From Gammaproteobacteria bacterium (GTDB taxonomy: Bacteria; Pseudomonadota; Gammaproteobacteria; UBA6429; Thiohalophilaceae), in assembly GCA_030594815.1 (NCBI GenBank), contig JAUVEN010000007.1, forward strand, positions 1 through 45,874: a stretch of DNA of 45,874 nt, given 5' to 3'. Positions 18,443 through 29,818 of the stretch are shown piece after piece. A program made the position numbers and the translations under genes. The notes under the pieces were generated by a model. That model was not told where the DNA came from, made no database searches, and was given only the letters and a program-made list of their open reading frames with translations. Within the stretch, counting starts at the first letter, position 1. Each line of letters begins with the position of its first letter.

Positions 18443-19543
18443 ATGAAAACTCTACAGGTTAAACTTGGTGAACATGGCGAACGTAGTTACCCTATTTTCA
18501 TTGGTCAGGACTTACTTGCCAACCCTGAACTCATTAAACCTTATGTCAAAGGTACTCAGGTTCTGATTGTTAGTAATGAAACAATTGCTCCTCTATATCT
18601 CAGCAAAGTAAAAACCACCTTTAGTGCATATGATGTGCAAACCGTTATCCTTCCTGACGGTGAGCAATATAAAAACCTTACTGAATTGAATACCATCTTT
18701 GATGCACTGCTTAGTGCAAAATTTGATCGTACCTGCACACTCGTTGCCCTGGGAGGTGGGGTGGTCGGTGATATGACTGGCTTCGCAGCAGCGTGCTATC
18801 AACGTGGTGTTAACTTTATTCAAATTCCAACCACGTTACTTGCCCAGGTAGATTCTTCTGTTGGTGGTAAGACAGGTGTAAATCATCCTCAAGGTAAAAA
18901 CATGATTGGCGCTTTCCATCAGCCATGTTGTGTTATTGCAGATTCAGATACCTTAAATACATTAGAAGATAATCAACTTAGTGCGGGCATAGCAGAGGTA
19001 ATTAAGTATGGCCTTATTCGTGACATGTCATTCACTAAGTGGCTCGAAGAAAATATGCACGAGTTATTAGAACGTGATCCAGAGGCATTATCTTATGCCA
19101 TTGAAGTTTCCTGTCGTTGCAAAGCAGAAATTGTTGCAGAAGATGAAAAAGAAAGTGGAGTGCGCGCCTTACTTAATCTGGGCCATACTTTTGGTCATGC
19201 CATAGAAACCAGTACCGGTTATGGAAACTGGTTACATGGTGAAGCAGTGGCAACAGGCATGTTAATGGCGGCAGATTTATCTATGCGTCTTGGTAATATC
19301 AGTACAAAAGATGTAGAACGCGTTGATAACCTGCTTGATATGGCAATGTTACCGACACGTGCACCTCACCATATGGATTACGATCATTTTATTGAACTAA
19401 TGGCTGTTGATAAAAAAACTCGTGCAGGAAAGATTAATTTTGTTTTATTTAACAAGTTAGGCGATGCCATGGTTACCCATGACTTTAATCATGATTTTTT
19501 ACGTGAAACAATCGAAGCACATCGTGCCATCGATGGACAATAA
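18443..19543 (+). CDS. aroB: 3-dehydroquinate synthase
   Basis: NAD- and metal-dependent cyclisation of DAHP to 3-dehydroquinate, the second shikimate-pathway step. With ATG at 18443 it has 366 residues, normal for AroB. Seen are LPDGEQYKNL, the NAD-loop GGGVVGDMTGFAAA, the PTTLLAQVDSSVGGKTGVNH substrate segment, and the metal-ligand histidines in LNLGHTFGHAIE and WLHGEAVATGM. A TTG six codons upstream (18425) was rejected. It follows aroK and is 13 bp ahead of dgt, so the three may be cotranscribed. Confidence 0.96.
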   Translation: MKTLQVKLGEHGERSYPIFIGQDLLANPELIKPYVKGTQVLIVSNETIAPLYLSKVKTTFSAYDVQTVILPDGEQYKNLTELNTIFDALLSAKFDRTCTLVALGGGVVGDMTGFAAACYQRGVNFIQIPTTLLAQVDSSVGGKTGVNHPQGKNMIGAFHQPCCVIADSDTLNTLEDNQLSAGIAEVIKYGLIRDMSFTKWLEENMHELLERDPEALSYAIEVSCRCKAEIVAEDEKESGVRALLNLGHTFGHAIETSTGYGNWLHGEAVATGMLMAADLSMRLGNISTKDVERVDNLLDMAMLPTRAPHHMDYDHFIELMAVDKKTRAGKINFVLFNKLGDAMVTHDFNHDFLRETIEAHRAIDGQ

Positions 19544-19556
19544 AGGATAAAGATGA

Positions 19557-20708
19557 ATGTCAGAACTTGCACCCTACGCAGCAAATAACGATTCATCTTT
19601 AGGTCGTCGTTACCCTGAAGAAATTCCCAAACATCGCAGTGAATTTCAGCGCGATCGTGATCGCATTATTCATTCAACCGCTTTTAGACGTCTGGAATAT
19701 AAAACACAGGTTTTTGTAAATCATGAAGGTGATTTATTTCGTACCCGTTTAACGCATTCTATTGAAGTTGCGCAAATGAGTCGCACTATCGCGCGCGCCT
19801 TACATCTCAATGAAGATTTAAGTGAAGCCATCGCGCTTGCACATGATCTTGGGCATACACCTTTTGGTCATAGCGGACAGGATGCTCTCAATGAATGTAT
19901 GAAAGACTACGGTGGCTTTGAGCATAACTTGCAATCTTTACGTGTTGTTGATGAACTAGAAGAAAAGTATGCAAAGTTTAATGGCCTCAATCTTACCTTT
20001 GAAAGTCGAGAAGGCATTCTAAAACATTGCTCAATAAAAAATGCAGAGCAACTCGGTGATATTGGTTTACGTTTTATAAATAAAACCCAGCCCAACATTG
20101 AAGCACAAATGGTTAATCTTGCAGATGCTATTGCCTATAATAGCCATGATGTTGATGATGGTCTACGTTCTGGTTTTATAACGATAGAGCAATTACGTGA
20201 AACCAGATTATTTAAAACACTTTATAGTAAAGTCGAAAAAGATTATCCCAAACTAGATAACAAACGCACTATTTATGAAATAGTGCGACGCATGATCGAT
20301 GAACAAATCAAAGATTTAATCGCAGAAAGTTCAAAACATATTTTTAAAGCTAATCCTCAATCAATTGAAGAAATCCGTCAGTATAAAGGTAGCCTTATCA
20401 GTTTTAGTGAAGACATGTTAGATATGCATCTGGAATTAAAAAAATTCTTAAGAGAAAACTTATACCGCCATTATCGAGTTCATCGCATGAGCCATAAAGC
20501 GGGTAATGTTATTACTAAACTATTTCAGTCGATGTTGAATGATCTTCGTCTTATGCCACCTGAATACAGGGAAAAAGCTCTGTTAGAAGAAGAAAAAACA
20601 GCTGAAAGCGGACGCGCACGTATTGTTTCAGATTATATTGCCGGCATGACCGACCGCTATGCAATTAAAGAATATAAGCGCATTTTTGACCCAACTGAAT
20701 TAACCTGA
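19557..20708 (+). CDS. dgt: dGTPase-like HD-domain deoxynucleoside triphosphate triphosphohydrolase
   Basis: HD-superfamily enzyme that hydrolyses dNTPs to deoxynucleoside and triphosphate. The 383 residues carry the HD metal site: His67 (RLTHSIEV), His96-Asp97 (AHDLGH) and Asp190 (NLADAIAYNSHD). The N-terminal GRRYPEE...FQRDRDRIIHSTAFRRLEYKTQVF is typical of the shorter dGTPase-like subfamily, clearly shorter than the ~505-residue E. coli Dgt. An AAAGGA-type ribosome site overlaps the aroB stop. The aroK-aroB-dgt order is familiar from Betaproteobacteria and some Gammaproteobacteria. Substrate range cannot be read from sequence. Confidence 0.9.
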   Translation: MSELAPYAANNDSSLGRRYPEEIPKHRSEFQRDRDRIIHSTAFRRLEYKTQVFVNHEGDLFRTRLTHSIEVAQMSRTIARALHLNEDLSEAIALAHDLGHTPFGHSGQDALNECMKDYGGFEHNLQSLRVVDELEEKYAKFNGLNLTFESREGILKHCSIKNAEQLGDIGLRFINKTQPNIEAQMVNLADAIAYNSHDVDDGLRSGFITIEQLRETRLFKTLYSKVEKDYPKLDNKRTIYEIVRRMIDEQIKDLIAESSKHIFKANPQSIEEIRQYKGSLISFSEDMLDMHLELKKFLRENLYRHYRVHRMSHKAGNVITKLFQSMLNDLRLMPPEYREKALLEEEKTAESGRARIVSDYIAGMTDRYAIKEYKRIFDPTELT

Positions 20709-20756
20709 TTGAATTAGGGAGTTGACCTTATGATGATGAACTCGTACTAGTATATT

Positions 20757-21011
20757 ATGCGTATATATATGCAAATTCCGGCGATAGAAGAAAAGCCCTC
20801 CCGTTATTACCAATTATTATTATTGGAAGATTTATTAGATGGCTGGACCTTAATCCGGGAATGGGGACAGCAAGGGCGTTCAGGTCGAGTTAAACAAGAC
20901 CATTTTGAAAATCGTGAAACAGCAGAAAATGCATTATTACGCGTTCGTGACTCACAACTAAAACGGGGATTTAAAGTGGTATTCATGCAAGGGCAAGATC
21001 AACCTCTCTAA
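20757..21011 (+). CDS. WGR domain protein
   Basis: An 84-residue protein that is essentially one WGR domain (WTLIREWGQQGRSGRVKQDHF, about residues 30-51, then the helix ETAENALLRVRDSQLKRGF). WGR domains occur in PARPs and in small bacterial proteins and are nucleic-acid-binding in PARP1; the role of stand-alone bacterial versions is not settled. There is no ribosome-binding site before the ATG. A TTGACC/TACTAG pair (20722-20727, 20745-20750, 17-bp spacing) would place the transcript start near base 20757, on the start codon itself. It lies between dgt and the DamX-like gene. Confidence 0.8.
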   Translation: MRIYMQIPAIEEKPSRYYQLLLLEDLLDGWTLIREWGQQGRSGRVKQDHFENRETAENALLRVRDSQLKRGFKVVFMQGQDQPL

Positions 21012-21041
21012 ATTGAGTTATGATATTAAGGATAAACACTT

Positions 21042-23210
21042 ATGACTTATGACCCAAAAAATTATGATTTATCGAGCATGGATCAGCTTAATCGAGTTGA
21101 ACCCACCTACCTTGCATCATATGGTTTAACTGAAGCCCCCTTTTCACAACAACAAGATGATCGGTTTTTATATTTAAATTCTGAACTCACCGAACAACTA
21201 GGCTTACTCAAACACTATACCCAATATGGCAACTTGTTACTTATCGTTACAGGGGAGCGAGGCATAGGTAAAAGTAGTCTTAAACAACGATTTATCAATA
21301 CAGCACAAGAAGAATGGCAGATATGTGAAATTCAATCGCATACCATGATGGATGCCAGTATGCTGTTAAAAGAAATCGCTCATGGTTTTAATATTACAGA
21401 ACCACCTCTTGAACCTTCCGCATTATTTGAAGTACTCAGTGTGCAACTTGATCATATGCGACAGGCATCATATGTTCCTATTTTAATAATCGATGATGCC
21501 CATGAACTTCCGCAAGATGCTCTGCAATCATTGCTTTACCTTGCAGAAAATCATTCAGATCAACAAACAGCATTACGTATCATTTTATTTTGCGAACCTG
21601 AAATAGAAATCATGCTGGATGATCCAGCTATTCATTCTTTGAGAGAGCGCGTCACTCATAGCATGGAAATATCATCACTGGATGAAGCAGAAACAGCTGA
21701 ATATTTACGACATCGATTGGCTGTTGCAGGACTCGATGGAACCAGCCCTTTTACTCCAACGCTGGTTCATAAAATCTTTAAAGCATCTGAAGGTATCCCT
21801 GCAAGAATAAATGAGTATGCACATCAAAATTTACTGGATGACAAAGAACCTGTTACCTCGGATGAATTCGATTTAGATGATGAACTCATACATGAGACAA
21901 AATCATTTAATTTACGCAATATAATATTAGGTGGAATAACGTTAGCTATTGTTATTACCGTTTTACTTTTCCAGGATCGTATTAATAGTTTATTTGAAGA
22001 GCCTACACAAATTGCAGTCGAAACGAAAGATGAGCCAGTTCAAAATAATAAGCCAATAGCCGAAAAAATTGACAAGGTAGATATTAAACCGCCTGTTAAA
22101 TCCACAAAAGCAAAAACCATTGAGTTTTCTTTAACTAAAGATCCTGTAGGAAACGTAACACCTCCCATTAAAGCCATTGAAGAAAAAACCACAAAGCTGA
22201 TAACTCTAAAACTAACGTCAATAAATCCAAGCCCGGTATCAACCAGCAAACAACGTCAAATTATTTCCATCAGTGGTTCTGGTTTTAATAAACGACAAAA
22301 AGTTAAAGTGAGCTGGGCAGACAAAGTAAAAATTCTATCTGACACCCAGGTTACTTTCACCAGTGATACTTATATTAATTTAATACTCAATGTTGGCATG
22401 CAAGCAGATACATGGAAAGTAACCGTGATTGATCCTGAGCTAAATATAGAATCAAATACGATTAGTTTTGATGTTGTTTCTACTGAAGAAAAAAAGGTGT
22501 TACCTCAAACTAAAATAGCCAAACAAGAAAAAATAATTACTAAAACAGCGACTGCCAAATTAAAAACAAAAATCAACATTGGCTTGTACGGACAGAACTG
22601 GATAAAACAACAAAATAAAAATCACTTTACCTTACAGCTTTTGGGTACACACAATAAAAACACGTTACCAAGCTACATTAAAAAATATTCTTTAAAAAAT
22701 GATGCCGCAACATTTAAAACCAAACGTAATGGTAAAGACTGGTATACGCTAATTTATGGTTTCTACCCAACAAAATCTGCTGCTCAGGCTGCTGCTATGC
22801 AATTACCAAAAGGTGTAGCAAAACCCTGGGTACGCTCATTTGCGAGTATTCTTCCTTCATTGAGTAAAGAAACTTTAGTCAAAAATACGCCCGTAATCAT
22901 TCCAACAACGACCATTCCAGATAATCAGGAAGGTTGGTTATGGAGCCAGGATCCTAGCCATTACACATTACAGCTTGCAGCCGGCGCAGACAAAAAGGCC
23001 ATACAGGCATTCATTAAACGCCATAATTTAAAGGGCCAGGCGGTATTCTTTCATCGACTGCGTGATGGTAAAGACTGGTACATCCTCGTTTATGGCAGTT
23101 ATTCTGGCTACTCAATCGCCAAACAGGCCATTAACCAACTACCTTCAGCGGTTCAAAAAGCCAACCCCTGGCTCCGTCGTTTTAGCGCCATACATGCTGA
23201 GCTGAACTAA
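21042..23210 (+). CDS. DamX-like AAA ATPase with TIG-like and two SPOR domains
   Basis: Predicted septal-peptidoglycan-associated protein in the position DamX-type genes hold between aroB and gltB. The 722 residues read as follows. A GspA/ExeA-type AAA domain has Walker A GERGIGKSS (71-79) and Walker B LIIDDAHEL (148-156). A single membrane helix at about 294-310 puts the remainder in the periplasm, followed by a Pro/Lys-rich linker. An IPT/TIG-like immunoglobulin domain lies at about 390-479 (LTSINPSPVSTSKQ, SISGSGFNKRQKVKVSW, ISFDV). Two SPOR domains lie at about 527-601 and 639-716, each with YTLQL or FTLQL and GKDWY. SPOR domains bind denuded glycan at the division site. E. coli DamX has one SPOR and, as far as I recall, no TIG domain. 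Confidence 0.82.
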   Translation: MTYDPKNYDLSSMDQLNRVEPTYLASYGLTEAPFSQQQDDRFLYLNSELTEQLGLLKHYTQYGNLLLIVTGERGIGKSSLKQRFINTAQEEWQICEIQSHTMMDASMLLKEIAHGFNITEPPLEPSALFEVLSVQLDHMRQASYVPILIIDDAHELPQDALQSLLYLAENHSDQQTALRIILFCEPEIEIMLDDPAIHSLRERVTHSMEISSLDEAETAEYLRHRLAVAGLDGTSPFTPTLVHKIFKASEGIPARINEYAHQNLLDDKEPVTSDEFDLDDELIHETKSFNLRNIILGGITLAIVITVLLFQDRINSLFEEPTQIAVETKDEPVQNNKPIAEKIDKVDIKPPVKSTKAKTIEFSLTKDPVGNVTPPIKAIEEKTTKLITLKLTSINPSPVSTSKQRQIISISGSGFNKRQKVKVSWADKVKILSDTQVTFTSDTYINLILNVGMQADTWKVTVIDPELNIESNTISFDVVSTEEKKVLPQTKIAKQEKIITKTATAKLKTKINIGLYGQNWIKQQNKNHFTLQLLGTHNKNTLPSYIKKYSLKNDAATFKTKRNGKDWYTLIYGFYPTKSAAQAAAMQLPKGVAKPWVRSFASILPSLSKETLVKNTPVIIPTTTIPDNQEGWLWSQDPSHYTLQLAAGADKKAIQAFIKRHNLKGQAVFFHRLRDGKDWYILVYGSYSGYSIAKQAINQLPSAVQKANPWLRRFSAIHAELN

Positions 23211-23222
23211 AAACCAAGATTA

Positions 23223-23375
23223 AGCCGCAAAGGACACCAAGAACACCAAGAACACCAAGTTTTAATTATTTAAACCACAACAGGATATTTTATATATAAG
23301 GCTTTCCCTATGCTTCACGTGCCCCCCCACGGTTAAAGCCTTTAATTTCTTAGTGTTCTTGGTGTCCTTCGTGGC
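23223..23375. repeat. Inverted-repeat element A2 (9-nt-unit arms)
   Basis: The left arm 23223-23250 and right arm 23349-23375 include a perfect 17-bp core (23230-23246 against 23353-23369) and pair over about 27 bp with few mismatches. The left arm is three tandem copies of AACACCAAG or a one-base variant. The core contains CACGTGCCCCCCCACGG and AT-rich DNA. It begins 12 bp after the DamX-like stop, in the 437-bp gap before gltB. Confidence 0.83.
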
Positions 23376-23439
23376 CCAAGCATTTCCCTATTATCCCTAT
23401 GTTTTAGTAGGTTTTCGGCTTTGTTGAGCCCTTTTTGGA

Positions 23440-23468
23440 TTGAAGCAAATCGCCTCTCCTTGTATACT
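23440..23468 (+). promoter_or_regulatory. Predicted sigma-70 promoter of gltB
   Basis: TTGAAG (23440-23445), a 17-bp spacer, and TATACT (23463-23468) form a good promoter downstream of element A2. The predicted start is near 23475, giving a leader of about 170 nt to the preferred gltB start. The leader shows no strong hairpin. Confidence 0.65.
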
Positions 23469-23647
23469 GCTTGGCCATTTCACTCAGCGTTCCCGTTGAG
23501 ATTTTCCACAAAAATGGACTGAATTTAAGCATTTTGTTGCTCCAGTAGAAACTGCTGCGGATGCGACAATACGACGATTATCCGGTGATAAAGATAGTGA
23601 AGAAAAATATACACAACCCCGAACCAATACACACAAATTATTCTGGT

Positions 23648-26600
23648 ATGAATGGTGGTCTTTACCGCCCTGAATTTGAACGTGATAACTGTGGTTTTGG
23701 CCTCATGGCTCAAATGGATGGTAAGCCCAGTCATTGGTTACTTAAAACTTCGATTGATGCGCTTGCCCGTTTAACGCATCGTGGTGCTGTTGCTGCCGAT
23801 GGCAAAACAGGTGATGGTTGTGGACTATTATTAAAAAAACCTGATAGCTTCCTTAAAGCAGCAGCAGCAGAACTTGGTTTCGACCTGTCCGAACTTTATG
23901 CTGTTGGCATGGTTTTCCTCAACACGGAAAGCAAAAAGGCTGATGCTGCGCGAGCACAACTTGAAACAGAACTCACTAAAGAAGGCCTGACTATTGCTGG
24001 CTGGCGTGTTGTACCGGTTGATAAAAGTGCCTGTGGTGAAGAAGCTTTAAAGTCATTGCCTCAAATTGAACAAATTTTTATCAATGCCGCTGATAACATG
24101 GATAGTACGGCTTTCGAACGCCACTTATATATTGCGCGTCGCCGTACAGAAAAAGCATTAGAAAATAGTGATGATATTTTTTACGTTCCAAGTCTTTCTT
24201 CATCTGTTATTTCTTACAAGGGTCTGGTTATGCCAGAACACCTTCCGCATTTTTATAAAGACTTAAATAATGAAAGTTTTAAAACAGCATTAGCCGTTTT
24301 CCATCAACGTTTCTCAACCAATACCTGGCCACAATGGCGCCTGGCTCAGCCATTCCGTTACCTGGCGCACAACGGTGAAATCAATACCGTTCAGGGAAAT
24401 CGTAACTGGTCTGTTGCTCGTGGTCATAAATTTGAAAGCCCACATATTCCAATGGAAGATGTACGTCCTCTCGTTTCTATGACAGGTTCAGATTCAAACT
24501 CTATGGATAACATGCTCGAAGCTTTATTGGCTGGTGGCATGGATATTTTCCGTGCAATGCGTTTATTAATTCCACCTGCCTGGCAAAATGTTGCCAACAT
24601 GGATGCAGACTTACGTGCGTTTTATGAATATAACTCCATGCACATGGAATCATGGGATGGCCCGGCAGGCGTAGTATTAACCGATGGTCGTTATGCAGCA
24701 TGCAGCATGGATCGTAATGGTTTACGTCCAGCACGTTGGATGATCACTAAAGATCGTCATATTACTATTGCTTCAGAAATTGGTGTTTACCAATATGCAC
24801 CGGAAGATGTTGCACAAAAAGGCCGTCTCAAACCTGGTCAAATGCTTGCCGTTGATACTGAAACGGGTGAGTTAATTTTACCTGAAATGGTTGATGAACG
24901 TTTAAAAAGTGCACAGCCCTATAAAAAATGGATGACTGAAAATGCTATTCATCTTGAGTCACAGCTCGAAGCTGAAAATGGCGCTGATGGCATGGAAGCC
25001 GATACATTAGATGTGTATCAAAAACTCTTCCAGGTAAGTTTTGAAGAGCGCGATCAAATACTTCGTATCTTAGGTGAAGATGGGCAGGAAGCTATTGGCT
25101 CTATGGGTGACGATACCCCATTCCCTGTTTTATCACGCAAAGAACGTTCACCGTTTGATTACTTCCGTCAGCAATTTGCTCAGGTCACCAATCCACCGAT
25201 TGATCCAATTCGTGAACAAATTGTTATGTCGCTGGAAACCTGCTTTGGTCGTGAACAAAATATGTTTGAAGAAACAGCAGAACATGCAGCACGCCTGTTG
25301 GTTAACTCCCCTGTTTTGTCACACACAAAATTTACAAAGTTAGTTGAACTGGGTAACAGCAACAGTAATTATGCAAATGAAATTATTTCATTAAATTATC
25401 CGGAAGACGTAGATTTAAAATCAGCACTTATTGATATCAATAATAAAGCTGCTGCCGCTGTTAAAGCAGGCAAAGTAATTATCGTTTTAACTGATAAAGA
25501 TATTAGTGAAAATACCCGGCCGGTTCATGCTTTACTTGCTACCGGTGCGATACATCATCATTTAATAAGTGAAGGCGTACGTTGTGATGCCAATATAGTA
25601 TTAGAAACAGCAACAGCACGTGATCCACATCACTTTGCAGTACTGATTGGTTTTGGTGCGACAGCTATTTACCCCTACCTTGCCTATGCTTGCTTAAGCG
25701 ATTTGATTCGTACTAAAGAAATCACTGGTTTCGACGCGAAGCAACTCGACGCCAATTTCCGTAAAGGCATTAATAAAGGTTTATATAAAATCACTTCGAA
25801 GATGGGCATCTCAACCATCTCAAGTTATCGTGGTGCTCAATTATTTGAATCAGTTGGTTTAAACCAGGACATAGTTGACCTTTGTTTTAAAGGTACAACC
25901 AACCGTATTCAAGGTAGTCGTTTTGAAGATATTGAAGCAGAACAACGCATGCTTTGTAAAATCGCCTGGAATGCACGCAAAAATATTGAACAAGGTGGTT
26001 TATTAAAATTCGTTCATGGTGGCGAAGACCATGCTTACAATCCAGATGTTGTTAACTCATTACAAGATGCTGTTAAAACAGGTGACTACGGAAAATATAA
26101 AATCTATGCGGATCAAGTAAATAATCGTGCTCCTATATCATTACGTGATCTTTTAAAATTACGCGACAACAGCGCCAAAGCAATCGATATAAGCGAAGTT
26201 GAATCATTTGAAAGTATTGTGACTCGATTCGATTCGGCAGCAATGTCGCTCGGTGCCTTATCACCTGAAGCACACGAAACACTGGCGCAGGCGATGAATA
26301 AATTGGGTGGACGTTCAAACTCTGGTGAAGGCGGCGAAGATATTGCTCGTTACGGCACTGACAAGCGTTCTAAAATTAAACAGGTTGCCTCTGGTCGATT
26401 CGGTGTTACGCCTGCCTACTTACGTAGTGCTGAAGTAATGCAAATCAAAGTTGCTCAAGGTGCAAAACCGGGTGAAGGTGGACAACTACCAGGCCACAAA
26501 GTGAACGACTATATTGCCGAGTTACGCTTTTGCAAACCCGGCGTATCATTAATTTCGCCACCTCCGCATCACGATATTTATTCTATCGAAGATTTAGCTC

Positions 26601-28099
26601 AACTTATTTATGATTTGAAGCAAGTTAATCCAGATGGTTTAGTTTCAGTGAAACTCGTATCTGAAGCAGGCGTAGGAACTATCGCAGCGGGTGTTGCTAA
26701 AGCCTATGCTGATTTAATTACTATCTCCGGTTATGACGGTGGTACCGGTGCTTCACCATTAACCTCGGTTAAATATGCCGGTGGTCCGTGGGAACTTGGC
26801 TTAACTGAAACTCATCAAATTTTACGTGCAAATAATTTGCGCGGTAAAGTGCGCTTACAAACGGATGGCGGTTTAAAAACAGGTTTAGATATTATTAAAG
26901 CAGCTATCTTAGGTGCAGAAAGTTTTGGTTTTGGTACCGGACCAATGGTTGCAATGGGTTGTAAATACTTACGTATTTGCCACTTAAATAACTGCGCCAC
27001 AGGTATCGCAACGCAAGATGACCTCTTACGTAAGAAACACTTCATTGGTGAAGTAGAAATGGTAACGAACTATTTCACCTTCATCACTCAGGAAGTCCGT
27101 GAAATAATGGCATCGTTAGGTATTAAAAAATTAACCGATCTTATTGGCCGCACCGACTTATTAGAAGTATTAGAAGGCAATACCAACAAACAAAAATCAT
27201 TAGATTTGTCTCCGTTATTATCAGATGCCGGTGTTGCAAAAGATAAACCTTCTTTCTGTGTTGAACCAAAAAATGAACCTTTCGACAAAGGTGAGCTAGC
27301 AGAGAGAATGGTAGCAGATGCAATCAATGCGATTGAAAATAAAACCGGTGGCGAATTCAGCTATAACGTCGAAAACATTGACCGTTCAATCGGCGCACGT
27401 TTATCAGGCGAAATTGCAGTACGTCATGGTAATCTCGGAATGGAAGATAAGCCTGTCGTATTAAACTTAAGTGGTACTGCAGGTCAAAGTTTTGGTGTTT
27501 GGAATGCCGGTGGTTTACATATGAACCTTGAAGGTGATGCAAACGATTATGTTGGAAAAGGTATGGCCGGCGGTAAATTATCAATCCGTCCACCAAAAGG
27601 CAGCTCTTTTATCAGTCACGAAACAACCATCATTGGTAACACCTGTTTATACGGTGCTACCGGCGGCAAACTCTTTGCGTCTGGTTTAGCCGGTGAACGT
27701 TTTGCAGTACGAAACTCCGGTGCTCACGTTGTCGTTGAAGGCATTGGAGACCATGGTTGTGAATACATGACAGGTGGACTTGTTACTGTGCTTGGTGAAA
27801 CAGGTGTTAACTTCGGCGCAGGTATGACGGGTGGTTTTGCCTACGTTTATGATGAAAATAATCATTTCGCTGATCGTATAAATCAGGATATTGATATTGA
27901 ACGTATTGGCACTGAAGCAATGGAAGCCTATCGCGGTCATTTACGTGAAGTCATTGAAGAACATGTTAAAGAAACAGGCAGTCAACGTGGTCAGGATATT
28001 CTTGATAACTTTGCAGATGCTGTTTGTCACTTCTGGTTAGTTAAACCCAAAGCGGCATCCATGGAATCCTTGCTTGCAGATTTACAAAGCGCTGCATAA
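23648..28099 (+). CDS. gltB: Glutamate synthase [NADPH] large subunit
   Basis: Transfers the glutamine amide to 2-oxoglutarate; with GltD it forms the ammonia-assimilation enzyme GOGAT. With the start at 23648 it has 1483 residues, close to E. coli GltB (1486). A short propeptide precedes the nucleophilic Cys15 (ERDNCGFGL), as in E. coli. Domains in order are Ntn-type glutaminase ([17 protein letters not shown]), central domain, FMN/synthase domain ([30 protein letters not shown]), the Fe-S cysteines ([19 protein letters not shown]) and the GXGXG beta-helix ([15 protein letters not shown]). The frame is also open from an ATG at 23561, which would add 29 residues without family similarity. A promoter lies upstream and gltD 85 bp downstream. 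Confidence 0.96.
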   Translation: MNGGLYRPEFERDNCGFGLMAQMDGKPSHWLLKTSIDALARLTHRGAVAADGKTGDGCGLLLKKPDSFLKAAAAELGFDLSELYAVGMVFLNTESKKADAARAQLETELTKEGLTIAGWRVVPVDKSACGEEALKSLPQIEQIFINAADNMDSTAFERHLYIARRRTEKALENSDDIFYVPSLSSSVISYKGLVMPEHLPHFYKDLNNESFKTALAVFHQRFSTNTWPQWRLAQPFRYLAHNGEINTVQGNRNWSVARGHKFESPHIPMEDVRPLVSMTGSDSNSMDNMLEALLAGGMDIFRAMRLLIPPAWQNVANMDADLRAFYEYNSMHMESWDGPAGVVLTDGRYAACSMDRNGLRPARWMITKDRHITIASEIGVYQYAPEDVAQKGRLKPGQMLAVDTETGELILPEMVDERLKSAQPYKKWMTENAIHLESQLEAENGADGMEADTLDVYQKLFQVSFEERDQILRILGEDGQEAIGSMGDDTPFPVLSRKERSPFDYFRQQFAQVTNPPIDPIREQIVMSLETCFGREQNMFEETAEHAARLLVNSPVLSHTKFTKLVELGNSNSNYANEIISLNYPEDVDLKSALIDINNKAAAAVKAGKVIIVLTDKDISENTRPVHALLATGAIHHHLISEGVRCDANIVLETATARDPHHFAVLIGFGATAIYPYLAYACLSDLIRTKEITGFDAKQLDANFRKGINKGLYKITSKMGISTISSYRGAQLFESVGLNQDIVDLCFKGTTNRIQGSRFEDIEAEQRMLCKIAWNARKNIEQGGLLKFVHGGEDHAYNPDVVNSLQDAVKTGDYGKYKIYADQVNNRAPISLRDLLKLRDNSAKAIDISEVESFESIVTRFDSAAMSLGALSPEAHETLAQAMNKLGGRSNSGEGGEDIARYGTDKRSKIKQVASGRFGVTPAYLRSAEVMQIKVAQGAKPGEGGQLPGHKVNDYIAELRFCKPGVSLISPPPHHDIYSIEDLAQLIYDLKQVNPDGLVSVKLVSEAGVGTIAAGVAKAYADLITISGYDGGTGASPLTSVKYAGGPWELGLTETHQILRANNLRGKVRLQTDGGLKTGLDIIKAAILGAESFGFGTGPMVAMGCKYLRICHLNNCATGIATQDDLLRKKHFIGEVEMVTNYFTFITQEVREIMASLGIKKLTDLIGRTDLLEVLEGNTNKQKSLDLSPLLSDAGVAKDKPSFCVEPKNEPFDKGELAERMVADAINAIENKTGGEFSYNVENIDRSIGARLSGEIAVRHGNLGMEDKPVVLNLSGTAGQSFGVWNAGGLHMNLEGDANDYVGKGMAGGKLSIRPPKGSSFISHETTIIGNTCLYGATGGKLFASGLAGERFAVRNSGAHVVVEGIGDHGCEYMTGGLVTVLGETGVNFGAGMTGGFAYVYDENNHFADRINQDIDIERIGTEAMEAYRGHLREVIEEHVKETGSQRGQDILDNFADAVCHFWLVKPKAASMESLLADLQSAA

Positions 28100-28172
28100 G
28101 AAATATTTAATTTAAGTGTTGAGCTAAATCTAGATTTTATTGATATAGATTCAGTTAACCCATAACGAATAG

Positions 28173-29591
<1,419 letters not shown>

Positions 29592-29604
29592 AAGATCAAG
29601 AACC

Positions 29605-29809
29605 AACGCAAAGACGCGGAGAACGCAAAGGTTCGCAGAGAGATCTCTTTGTTAAAACATTCGATATATGTGTATATCTATGTTTTTAATTATCCGCTAA
29701 CAATAACAAATAATAATTATTTACTCAGAGGGCGCAAACGGCTAATAACATTAAAGTGGTAACAAAGTTTAAACTTTGCGATCCTTTGCGTTCTTTGCGC
29801 CTTTGCGTT
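29605..29809. repeat. Inverted-repeat element B (9-nt-unit arms, GCAAAG flavour)
   Basis: Left arm 29605-29640 and right arm 29774-29809 are 36-bp inverted copies differing at about five positions. Both are built from AACGCAAAG-type units (for example AACGCAAAGACGCGGAGAAC on the left). The core of about 130 bp is AT-rich. It starts 13 bp after gltD, and its right arm ends 9 bp before the hemE ATG. Confidence 0.85.
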
Positions 29810-29818
29810 AAAAAAACT

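Noticed and set aside
23223-23260. AACACCAAG tandem units as a CRISPR or minisatellite array
   Set aside because: Only three 9-nt units without spacers, and they form one arm of an inverted repeat; no cas genes are present.
23561-23647. Upstream gltB start at 23561
   Set aside because: It would give an atypically long propeptide before the catalytic Cys; the 23648 start reproduces the short propeptide and total length of E. coli GltB. It cannot be fully excluded because both ribosome sites are weak.
29756-29818. Extended hemE N-terminus ([21 protein letters not shown])
   Set aside because: This is translation of the right arm of repeat element B; starting at 29819 gives exactly the E. coli HemE length.
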